Source: a bacterium (lineage in GTDB: Bacteria > Myxococcota_A > Bradymonadia > UBA7976 > UBA1532). Taken from it: a stretch of DNA of 64,000 bases. The stretch is taken from the NCBI GenBank assembly GCA_030426085.1, contig JAUHYW010000001.1, positions 62,001 to 126,000 on the forward strand, written 5' to 3'. How positions within the stretch are numbered: the stretch's first letter is position 1; every line of letters starts with the position of its first letter. Below are positions 56,830 to 63,999 of this stretch, piece by piece. The notes under the pieces are model-generated. The model ran no database searches and was not told the origin of the DNA. It saw only the letters and a program-made list of their open reading frames with translations. The translations under genes were made by a program, and so were the position numbers.

Positions 56830-59800
56830 TCGATCTGCCTGCCATCCGCCGCACGCTGTGCACATTCGTCACCGAGCCGGATGCCATCCGCCGGGTGTGC
56901 AACGACGCCCTCGCCCACCGCGTCGATGGCATCGACGCCCGCCTCGACTGGACCGGGCCCGCCGTCGAGATCTGGGCTCGCGCCCTGCGGGAGTTCGAGC
57001 GTCACACCGGCGCGATCGAGGCGCTGGTCGAGACGGTGCGCCGGGACTACGCCGACGCCTTCCCCGATGGCATCCCCCGCCGCGCGCCGAAGCCCCCGCC
57101 CTCCGACGCGCCCCGGGTCGCCGTCGTGGGCGTCGTCGCCGAGTTGGGCGGCACGCTGGACGCCATCGCCGCCCGCCTCGCCGATCTGCCGGGGCTGGCG
57201 ATCACCATCGCCGACGCCGCCGGCGCCGCGCCCGCCGCCGACTTCGTCATCGCGGTCATCGGCGCCCGCACCGGCGGCACGTCGACGCTGGCCGATGTCA
57301 TCGAGGGCGCCGGCTTGGTGTTGCTGTGGCAGATCGCGCGGTTGGAGCGGGTGCCCCGGGATGAGGCGAGGGCCGCCCTCGAGCTGCGCTATCACGAGCC
57401 GGCCGTGGACTTCGACTCGCCCCGCGCCGCCGCCGACCGCGCGCTGGAGGCCGTGCACCCCTTCTGGCAGGCCCGCCGCCCCCCGGCCCTGGCCGCCGAG
57501 GACGCCGTCGACCCCCCGCGCCTACGCGCCTGGGAGCGGGCGTGGCTCGCCGTGCGCGTCGAGCGGTGGCGCGTCGGCCGCTACAGCCCGCTGGCGTCCC
57601 GCAACCGCCGACACCGCCTCGAGCGGGCGGCGATCTACGTGCCGCTGCACGCCGACCCGCTCGACGCCCGCCTCGACGCCGACGGCGGGCTGACGCTGCC
57701 CGAGCCCTGCGATCCGCGTGAGGCCGATGGCATGGCGGGTATGCCCGGCCGCCGCGCCATGGGCGACGACGAGCCGACCCCGGCCCCGCTCGAAGCCGTG
57801 GCCTCGGCCGCCGCGCTGCCCCACCTCGTCATCGAGGGCGCGCCCGGCGCCGGCAAGACGGTGCTCTTGCAGCACATCGCCTACACCCTCGCCGCGCTGC
57901 ACCGCGACGAGGCCCCGCCCCGCCACCGCCTCGACCTCGACGCCCTGCGCGGCGGCGCGCTGCGCTGGCCGGTCCCGCTGCTGATCGAGGCCTCGGCGCT
58001 GGCCGGGTGCCGCGGCCTGGGCGACCTCACCGACCGCCTCACCGCCGCGATCCAGGCCGCCGTCGACCAGCCGGTCCCCGCCGCCGAGGTGCGGGCCGGC
58101 CTCGCCCGGGGGCGCTATCTCGTCCTCATCGACGCCCTCGACGAAGTGGGCGGCCAGGCCGCCCGGGACCGCCTCGCCGATCACCTCGCCGGCTGGGGCC
58201 GCACCGACCGGCGGGCGCGCGTCGTCCTGACCACCCGCCCCTCGGCGTGGCGCGGCTCGACCGCCTTCCCCCGCCCGCTGCGCCTCGTGCGGGCGGCGCC
58301 GATGAGCGTGCCCGAGGCCGACGCCCTGGTCGACCGCTGGGCCGAGGCCCAGGCCTTCGACGCGCCGTGGTCCGCCGGGGCCAAAGCCGGCCTGGCCGAC
58401 CTCGCCGCCCGCCACGGCGGCATGGACCCCCGCCAGAACCCGCTGCTGCTCGTCTGCGCGCTGGTCGTCTACGGCGGCCACGGCGGCCTGCCCGAGTCGC
58501 CGGCCCGGCTGTACGACCGCATCGTCGACATCCTGTGCGAGACCCGGGCGACGCAGGCCAGCGAGATCGAGCTGCGCCAGAGCCTCGAGGCGCTGTTCTT
58601 CGAGTTGCAGGCCCTGGGCGGCGCCCGCACCGCGACCCCGGTCGCCGAGGCCGCCCGCGCGCTGAACCGGGCGATGCCCAAGCGCTACCCCACGGTCGAC
58701 GCCGCCCGCGAGGCGCTCGACCTGCTCTACGAGTCGACCGGCCTCGTGCAGTTCGAGGAGGCCGGGCCGGGCACCGTCGTGCGGGCGTGGCACCGCAGCT
58801 TCCAGGAGTACTTCGCCGCCCGGGCCCTGGCCGACTGCGGGGACGCGGTCGAGCAGACCACCGCCCGACTCGTCACCGACGGGCGCGCCGCCGACCCCGA
58901 GTGGGAGGGGGTGATGCGCTTCGTCGCCGGGCTGCACGCCAACCGCGGCGACTGCGCGGCGCGGCACGTCGAGACGCTGCACGAAGAGGCGCAGGGGCAC
59001 CCTCGGCGGGGTCGGCTGCTGGGGCTGGCGGCGACGGCGCTGCGGGAGTACCGCGAGGCGTTCCCCGGGCATGCCTTGTATGACACTCTGCCGGGGGAGG
59101 TCATCGAGGCGTTCGAGGCCGATGGCATCGACTGGCCGCTGGCCGATCGCCTGCTGGCGCTGGAGGCGGTCGGCGCGCTGGGTGATCCCCGGCTCGATCG
59201 GCCGATGCTGGTGGCGGTCGAGGGCGGCGAGTTCACGATGGGCGGCGACGAGCGCGCCTTTCAGTCGGCGCCGGCCCATCGGGTGCGGGTCGGCGACTTC
59301 TACGCCGGCTGGCGGCCGGTGACGGTCGCCGACTTCGCGCCGTTCGTCGAGCGGGGGTGGGCTGACGATCGCTGGTGGGTGGCCGGCCGGGGCGAATTCG
59401 ACGGCGACGCGCCGGGTGACTGGCTGCTCCAGCTCCACCACCGCAGCCGGCCGGTGGTCGCGGTGAGCTGGTTCGCCGCCCGCGCGTTCTGCGCCTGGGC
59501 GACCGCCGAGGGGCGCGCCGCAGCGTGGGGCGGCCCGGCGGACGGCGTCATCGACCTGCCCGGCGAGGCCGAGTGGGAGTGGCTCGCCCGGGGATCCGAC
59601 GGCCGCGTCTTCCCCTGGGGCGACGCGCCGCCGGGCGATGGGGACGCGGCCCGCGCGGCGTACTCGTCGGGTCGGCTCGGCGAGGGCGAGCTGACGCTCG
59701 ACGCGGCTACGCCGGTCGGCGCGTTCCCCGGCGGCCGCCGGGGGCCCTTCGTCGACCTTGCCGGCAACGTCTGGGAGTGGTGCCTCGACGCGTGGCGCGA

Positions 59801-60008
59801 GCCGAGCGATGGCAGTTGGAAGACATCGCCCGGCGATGGCTCGGTGCACGAAGGTCCCCTGTCCGCTCTTCGTGTGTTGCGCGGGGGGTCGTGGTTCTAC
59901 CCGTCCCAGGACCTGCGCGCGGCGCACCGGGGCAGGGACGATCCCCGTGACCGGTACAGGGACGTCGGGTTCCGGGTGGTGTGTCGTGTGTCGCGCGAGC
60001 ACGGTTGA
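56826..60008 (+). CDS. EAD-like/NACHT NTPase/FGE-sulfatase (C-type-lectin fold) protein, DGR-diversified tail (copy A)
   Basis: 1060 aa from a GTG overlapping the TIR gene. N-terminal residues 1-85 are EAD1-like (EPDAIRRVCNDA, IDARLDWTG, AVEIWARALREFE, ALVETVRRDYADAF). Residues about 95-215 are an unassigned alpha/beta segment (VAVVGVVAELGG, DFVIAVIGARTGG). NACHT NTPase: Walker A GAPGAGKT (338-345), Walker B YLVLIDALDEVGG (431-443), HRSFQEYFAARAL in the helical part. The C-terminus, from about 794 (VEGGEFTMGG ... LPGEAEWEWLARG ... GNVWEWCLD), is an FGE fold but without the catalytic Cys pair. Residues 1024-1047 form the variable core. Likely a STAND receptor whose hypervariable end binds a ligand. 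Confidence 0.88.
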   Translation: MIDLPAIRRTLCTFVTEPDAIRRVCNDALAHRVDGIDARLDWTGPAVEIWARALREFERHTGAIEALVETVRRDYADAFPDGIPRRAPKPPPSDAPRVAVVGVVAELGGTLDAIAARLADLPGLAITIADAAGAAPAADFVIAVIGARTGGTSTLADVIEGAGLVLLWQIARLERVPRDEARAALELRYHEPAVDFDSPRAAADRALEAVHPFWQARRPPALAAEDAVDPPRLRAWERAWLAVRVERWRVGRYSPLASRNRRHRLERAAIYVPLHADPLDARLDADGGLTLPEPCDPREADGMAGMPGRRAMGDDEPTPAPLEAVASAAALPHLVIEGAPGAGKTVLLQHIAYTLAALHRDEAPPRHRLDLDALRGGALRWPVPLLIEASALAGCRGLGDLTDRLTAAIQAAVDQPVPAAEVRAGLARGRYLVLIDALDEVGGQAARDRLADHLAGWGRTDRRARVVLTTRPSAWRGSTAFPRPLRLVRAAPMSVPEADALVDRWAEAQAFDAPWSAGAKAGLADLAARHGGMDPRQNPLLLVCALVVYGGHGGLPESPARLYDRIVDILCETRATQASEIELRQSLEALFFELQALGGARTATPVAEAARALNRAMPKRYPTVDAAREALDLLYESTGLVQFEEAGPGTVVRAWHRSFQEYFAARALADCGDAVEQTTARLVTDGRAADPEWEGVMRFVAGLHANRGDCAARHVETLHEEAQGHPRRGRLLGLAATALREYREAFPGHALYDTLPGEVIEAFEADGIDWPLADRLLALEAVGALGDPRLDRPMLVAVEGGEFTMGGDERAFQSAPAHRVRVGDFYAGWRPVTVADFAPFVERGWADDRWWVAGRGEFDGDAPGDWLLQLHHRSRPVVAVSWFAARAFCAWATAEGRAAAWGGPADGVIDLPGEAEWEWLARGSDGRVFPWGDAPPGDGDAARAAYSSGRLGEGELTLDAATPVGAFPGGRRGPFVDLAGNVWEWCLDAWREPSDGSWKTSPGDGSVHEGPLSALRVLRGGSWFYPSQDLRAAHRGRDDPRDRYRDVGFRVVCRVSREHG

Positions 60009-60013
60009 GCCCT
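59858..60013 (+). other. DGR-type variable region A with invariant flanks
   Basis: 156-bp segment 91% identical to its inverted partner at 60958-61113. It has three parts: an identical 37-bp left flank (59858-59894), a 72-bp core (59895-59966) holding all 14 differences, and an identical 47-bp right flank (59967-60013) across the stop codon. In 10 of the 12 differing codons both copies have the form NNC; the other two are AGG/AGT and CGT/CGC. Codon use (CGT, TGT, TTG, GGT) is unlike the neighbouring coding DNA. All differing positions fit template adenines (AAC to NNC). The right flank is the expected IMH-type segment. Confidence 0.85.
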
Positions 60014-60036
60014 TTCCCCTTTCCCTTTGGGGGCCC
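60007..60036 (+). other. hairpin after variable region A
   Basis: GAGCCC (60007-60012) and GGGCCC (60031-60036) form a 6-bp stem with one mismatch and an 18-nt pyrimidine-rich loop, directly after the stop codon. The same geometry, with a perfect stem, follows variable region B. DGR targets typically have a hairpin or cruciform just downstream of the variable region. Confidence 0.5.
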
Positions 60037-60130
60037 GGCGACATCCGGCCACCTCCACGCCCGTCCCCCACCGTGCGCCCTCGGATTCCGCTCCCGGGCG
60101 ACCCCGAACCGATCCCCGGTGCGCAAAACA

Positions 60131-60513
60131 CCTGTCGAAGCCGGGTCGAGCCGATCGGGCGCGCGGCGAGGTCGCTTCGAAGGCGACCCGTGAACCGATC
60201 GCCGCTACGGAGAAGTACTTATCGGAGCCGGTTCAAACCGATCCGATACGCGGCGAGGTCGCTTCGAAGGCGACCCGCGAACCGATCTCCTATACGGGGG
60301 AGTCCCTATCGAAGCCGGTTCGAACCGATCCGACGCCGGCGAGGTCCCCTCGAAGGCGACCCGTGAACGATCTCCGATACGGGGGAATACCTATCGAAGC
60401 CGGTTCAAACCGATCCGGCGCGCGGCGAGGTCGCTTCGAGGGCGACCCGTGAGGCGATCGGCGATACGGGGAAGTGCCTATCGAAGCCGGGTCGAACCGA
60501 TCGGGCGCGCTGC
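60131..60513. repeat. tandem array of an 87-bp unit (about 4.4 copies)
   Basis: Units begin at 60131, 60218, 60305 (85 bp), 60390 and 60477 (partial). By eye neighbouring units are roughly 80% alike; the best-kept part is GGTCGCTTCGAAGGCGACC, itself a stem-loop (GGTCGC/GCGACC), and a second palindromic part around CCGGTTCGAACCG. Unit 3 lacks two bases, breaking any reading frame, and no ribosome site exists. I read it as non-coding, structured repeat DNA in the space between the two NACHT genes. With the next array it fills most of the 954-bp gap 60009-60962, which holds no credible gene. Confidence 0.85.
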
Positions 60514-60546
60514 CAGTCGACGGCGAGAGCCGATCGGCCCCGACGG

Positions 60547-60905
60547 TGATCGGTCTCCACCGGCCGCCGAGCGGCTCGCAGCCGATCGACGCGGCGCGCG
60601 CCCGGCGCGAGGGGCTGCCCGGCGGGCTCGCCGATCGGTCGCGGTCCGCCGCCGGGCGGCCGGGCCTGGACGACCGCGGCGCGGATCCGCTCACCGGGTC
60701 ACCCCCCGGCCGCCGCGATCGGTCGCGGCTCGCCGCCGAGCGGGTCGGGTGGAGTGTCCGCCGCGTGCCTGCGCTCCCGCAGCCCGCGCCCGGCCGCCGC
60801 GATCACCCACGCCCCGCCGCCGAGCGCGCCCCCGCGGCCCGCCGCAGGTCGGCGCGGCCTCCATCGGCGGTCGGCGCCCGCGCCGATCGGTCCGGCGGGC
60901 TGGGG
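60547..60905. repeat. degenerate tandem array of an 84-bp unit (about 4 copies)
   Basis: The anchor CGATC recurs exactly 84 bp apart at 60632, 60716, 60800 and 60884, with a related start at 60547. Units share GATCGGTC...CGCCGCCGAGCGG and an end GGCCGCCG. The array is more diverged than the 87-bp array and different in sequence. No ORF with coding character follows it. Confidence 0.65.
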
Positions 60906-60934
60906 CTGCCTCAATACGTCGACAATCGGCCGCC

Positions 60935-60964
60935 GAGCCCGAGAGGGCAAGGGGGCGAGGGCTC
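60935..60964 (-). other. hairpin after variable region B
   Basis: On the minus strand GAGCCC (60964-60959) pairs perfectly with GGGCTC (60940-60935) around an 18-nt loop, directly after the stop of the second NACHT gene. It mirrors the hairpin behind region A. Confidence 0.5.
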
Positions 60965-61113
60965 AACCGTGCTCGCGCGACACACGACACACCACCCGGA
61001 ACCCGATGAACCTGTCCCGGTAGCGGGGATCGTAACTGACCCGGAGCGCCGCGCGCAGGTACTGGGACGGGATGATCCACGACCCCCCGCGCAACACACG
61101 AAGAGCGGACAGG
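60958..61113 (-). other. DGR-type variable region B with invariant flanks
   Basis: The minus-strand counterpart of region A: identical left flank 61113-61077, core 61076-61005, identical right flank 61004-60958. Variable codons on the coding strand include ATC, ATC, TAC, CTC, GTC, TAC, TAC, GAC, TTC and ATC, where A has TTC, TAC, GAC, CAC, GGC, GAC, GAC, TAC, GAC and GTC. The encoded residues are I I, Y, L, V, S, Y, Y, D, F, I against F Y, D, H, G, R, D, D, Y, D, V. Confidence 0.85.
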
Positions 61114-63716
61114 TGGTCGTCCTCCCGCCGCGGGTCGGTCACCGCCGCCGGCCAGCCGGAGTAGTCGTCCGCCGCGATATCGAGGCACCACTCCCAGACG
61201 CCGCCGGCCATGTCCTCGACCCCGTCGGGCGTCGCTCCGGCGGGATGCGCGCCCACCAGGTGCAGGCCGCCGCTGCTCTTGCCATAGTTGGCCCGCTCGG
61301 TGCTCGGCGCGGCGTCGCCCCACGGGTAGCGCCGCCCCTCGGCGCCGCGGGCGGCGTACTCCCACTCGGCCTCGGTCGGCAGGTCGACCCGGCCGCCGGG
61401 CACGGGCAGCCCGCCGGCCGCGCCGAGCCACTCGGCGAAGGCCCGCGCGTCGCGCCAGTCGACGCCGGTCACCGGCTGCCGAGGCTGGTTGAGCTCGGGG
61501 TCGCTCCAATAGCTCGGTGCGTCGCGTCCGGTGGCCTCGACGAAGGCCCGATAGTCGTCGTTGGTCACCGGGTGCCGGCTCATCCAGTAGCCGCGGCTGA
61601 TCGTCACCCGCCGCGGCGGGCGCTCCCAAGGGTTGCTCTGCGGGTCGTACGCCGGGTGCTGCCGGTCGTCGCTCGAGCCCATCCAGAACGTGCCCCCCGG
61701 GATATGCACCCACTCGATCCCGGTCGGCCCCGACGCCTGACTCGGCGCCTCGCCCGCCGGTCGGAGCAGTGCCGCCGCCGCCGCCGCCACCCCGGGCTGC
61801 TCGGCGTCGACCCACGCCTCTGCGGCCGCCCGCACCTCGGGCGCCTCCCGCCCGCGGAACAGCCCCAGGATCGCCTGCACCTCGCCCGCATCGGACCCGC
61901 CGCCGAGCCAAGCGCCCAGCCGGCCCCACAGCCCCCGCGGCCGGCGCAGCGCGGGCAGAAACGGCGCCGGGTCGAGCTTCGGCGCCAGGGTGAACGCCTC
62001 CCGCAGCAGCTCGGCGTGGGCCGCCACCTGCCGCCGCTGCACCACCCGGGTCATGAACGGCCCATAGGCCGCCCGGTCCGACAGCGCCAGCATGATCACT
62101 TCCCGCCAGAAAGGCTCACCCACCCGGTCGGCCAGATCGCCGACCCGGTTCTCGTCGATGGCGTGCCGCGCCGCCAGATACTCCTGGAATGACAGGTGGA
62201 GGAACTCGTAGCGCTCTTCGTCGACCCCGCTGAACAAGCCACAGTCATCCCGGATGCGGGCCAGGAAGTCATCCAACGACAGGTCCAGCTCGGTCACCTG
62301 CCGATAGGGCGCGGCGATGATCTGTTTCAACTCGTCCCGGTGCACCGCCAGCGGCCGGGTCTCGTCGCCGGTCGCCGCCTCGGCCTGCCGCTCGTGCAGG
62401 GCCCAGGCGAGCGGCTTGAGGACCTCCCGGGCCGGCTTGTCGGGCACGCCCTGCCGCCCGCCCTGGGCGGCCCAGGTCTCGAGCAGGAACCCGATGCACT
62501 CGTCGTACAGATCGGCCCGCCGCTCGGGCAGGCGGTTGCCGGCGTAGTGCACGAGGCACAGCGTCGCCAGCATCAGCGGGTTCTGGATCATCTGCCGCAG
62601 GCGATAGCGGCGCTGCTTCTCGGGGTCGAGCAGCGTCCTGGCCAGCGCCTCGGCGCGGGCCTCGGCCTCTTCGGGCGAGGCGTGGTCCTGGCCGACGACG
62701 ACCGCGAAGTACCACCGCCGCACGTAGGCCCGCACCCGCGCCAGCGAGAGCCACGCGATGTGGGCCTCGACGAAGCTGCGCCCCGAGAGGCGGGCGCCGT
62801 CGCGCCACGCGGTGAAGCGGCAGGTGATTACGAACCGGCACCGGGGCCACTGGCCGATCTCGTCTTCGAGCCACGCGCTCACCGCCCGGCGGGTGTCCCG
62901 ATCGGGGACCTCGTCGAGCCCGTCGAGCAGGACCAGCAGCGGTAAATCACCGCTGGCGAGCGCCGTGGCCGCCGCGGACGATCCCTCGCGCATCACGGTC
63001 CGCCGGATGACATCGGCCAGCCCGCCCGGCGCCCGGTCGCCCTTCTCGACGGCCGCGCAGCGCAGCAGCACCGGCACCAGCCCCGGGGGCAGGCCGACCG
63101 CCTGCGATCCCTCGGCCCGCACCCGGCAGAAGAGGTGCTTGAGCAGGGTGGTCTTGCCCGCGCCCGGCTCGCCGACGAGCGCCAGCCCCCGCGCGCCGCG
63201 GCGCTCCATGTAGGCCAGCGCCCCGGGCAGGTCGAGCGGCTCGTCGACGCCATGGGCCGCCTCGGCCTCGGGGTCGTAGCGCATGGGGCGCAGCATGGGA
63301 TCGCGGCGCACGACGTGGGTCCGCAGGCTGACGAAGACCTCGTCCAGCGTCAGCCGCACCCGATCCTTGCGGCGATAGCCCAGCAGCCGCACCTGACGCA
63401 GCGCGCGCCACCGGGCCGACAGCCAGCGCTCGAGGGCCGCGTCGGCCTGCGGCGGGGGCGGCGCGAGCGATGGCGGGAAGGCGTCCGGGTAGTCTTTGCC
63501 GGCCCGGGTCCGCAGCCGGTGCAGGCCCACCGGCGACTTGCCCGCCTCGTCGCACACCCGCCACCAGACCACCGCCATCGGGCCGCTGAAGTCGATCCGG
63601 GCGACGGGCAGCCCCGCCTCGTCGGCCACCATCCGGGCGTCGTCGGGGCGCGTGTAGCAGTGGGTCAGCCGCTCGCGCAGCGTCAGCTCGGTGATGGGGA
63701 TGTCGCCGACCTTCAT
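60963..63716 (-). CDS. EAD1/NACHT NTPase/FGE-sulfatase protein, DGR-diversified tail (copy B)
   Basis: 917 aa from the ATG at 63716. The N-terminal EAD1 (about 10-80) reads LTLRERLTHCYTRPDDARMV, ADEAGLPVARIDFSG, VVWWRVCDEAG and LHRLRTRAGKDYPD. NACHT: Walker A GEPGAGKT (182-189), Walker B LLVLLDGLDEV (260-270), RFVITCRFTAWRDGA (sensor-1 Arg) and FLHLSFQEYLAARH. The FGE fold from about 665: WVHIPGGTFWMGSS, GYWMSRHPVTNDDYRAFV, LPTEAEWEYAARGAEG, GGVWEWCLD. Catalytic cysteines of formylglycine synthases are absent. Residues 881-904 are variable. Outside the shared tail it is clearly diverged from copy A, so the tails were homogenised separately from the rest. Confidence 0.9.
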   Translation of the reverse strand: MKVGDIPITELTLRERLTHCYTRPDDARMVADEAGLPVARIDFSGPMAVVWWRVCDEAGKSPVGLHRLRTRAGKDYPDAFPPSLAPPPPQADAALERWLSARWRALRQVRLLGYRRKDRVRLTLDEVFVSLRTHVVRRDPMLRPMRYDPEAEAAHGVDEPLDLPGALAYMERRGARGLALVGEPGAGKTTLLKHLFCRVRAEGSQAVGLPPGLVPVLLRCAAVEKGDRAPGGLADVIRRTVMREGSSAAATALASGDLPLLVLLDGLDEVPDRDTRRAVSAWLEDEIGQWPRCRFVITCRFTAWRDGARLSGRSFVEAHIAWLSLARVRAYVRRWYFAVVVGQDHASPEEAEARAEALARTLLDPEKQRRYRLRQMIQNPLMLATLCLVHYAGNRLPERRADLYDECIGFLLETWAAQGGRQGVPDKPAREVLKPLAWALHERQAEAATGDETRPLAVHRDELKQIIAAPYRQVTELDLSLDDFLARIRDDCGLFSGVDEERYEFLHLSFQEYLAARHAIDENRVGDLADRVGEPFWREVIMLALSDRAAYGPFMTRVVQRRQVAAHAELLREAFTLAPKLDPAPFLPALRRPRGLWGRLGAWLGGGSDAGEVQAILGLFRGREAPEVRAAAEAWVDAEQPGVAAAAAALLRPAGEAPSQASGPTGIEWVHIPGGTFWMGSSDDRQHPAYDPQSNPWERPPRRVTISRGYWMSRHPVTNDDYRAFVEATGRDAPSYWSDPELNQPRQPVTGVDWRDARAFAEWLGAAGGLPVPGGRVDLPTEAEWEYAARGAEGRRYPWGDAAPSTERANYGKSSGGLHLVGAHPAGATPDGVEDMAGGVWEWCLDIAADDYSGWPAAVTDPRREDDHLSALRVLRGGSWIIPSQYLRAALRVSYDPRYRDRFIGFRVVCRVSREHG

Positions 63717-63762
63717 CGGCGGGAGGATAGCCGACGGACGGATGGCTGCCCAGGCCCTGGTG

Positions 63763-63999
63763 TCACAGTCGGCGGCCGAGCAGGCGCATGACTTCGGCCA
63801 CGGTCTGGACGAGCCCGCAGCGCTCCAACGCATCGAGCAGCTCGCCCAACGTACGGGGCGGGTTGCGCAGCGCCGCAGCCTGCTCGTTGAGCGTCTGAAG
63901 CACGGCGCCCGGCGCGAGGTCGACGAGGTCGACGATGAAGTGATCCGGATGCAACGCCTCGATGCCCAGCGGCGCCACGACCCGGCTGGGGAAGTCCCG
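63763..63999 (-). CDS. PIN-domain protein, C-terminal part (cut by window edge)
   Basis: 79 codons including the stop are visible on the minus strand, entering from the window edge: RDFPSRVVAPLGIEALHPDH, then FIVDLVDLAPGAVLQTLNEQ and LGELLDALERCGLVQTVAEV. The pattern DFP...GIEA.HPD.F is the C-terminal part of the VapC-like PIN ribonuclease family, and the last PIN catalytic acid is expected upstream. It ends 46 bp before the second NACHT gene on the same strand, so it may be the first gene of that operon. A partner antitoxin, if any, is outside the window. Confidence 0.7.
   Translation of the reverse strand, partial: RDFPSRVVAPLGIEALHPDHFIVDLVDLAPGAVLQTLNEQAAALRNPPRTLGELLDALERCGLVQTVAEVMRLLGRRL

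Noticed and set aside
59206-60008. Active formylglycine-generating (sulfatase-activating) enzyme
   Set aside because: The catalytic Cys pair near the C-terminus is absent in both proteins (variable residues and Asp/Tyr stand there) and no sulfatase gene is nearby. The FGE fold serves as a binding scaffold.
60027-60452. Open frame through the 87-bp repeats with a repeated peptide (ARGEVASKATREPI)
   Set aside because: No ribosome site, frames broken by the 85-bp unit, and no hydrophobic core or known repeat family.
60131-60905. CRISPR array
   Set aside because: Repeats are contiguous without unique spacers, too long and too diverged; no cas gene is near.
60009-60962. The DGR template repeat itself
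   Set aside because: No sequence resembling RVLRGGSW or the 47-bp right flank is present apart from the two gene tails, and the area has no AAC-rich core.
59858-61113. Simple gene conversion or a recent duplication as the cause of the shared tails
   Set aside because: Twelve of the 14 differences hit first or second positions of a few codons in a 72-bp core with perfect flanks on both sides. Neutral divergence would favour third positions and be spread evenly.
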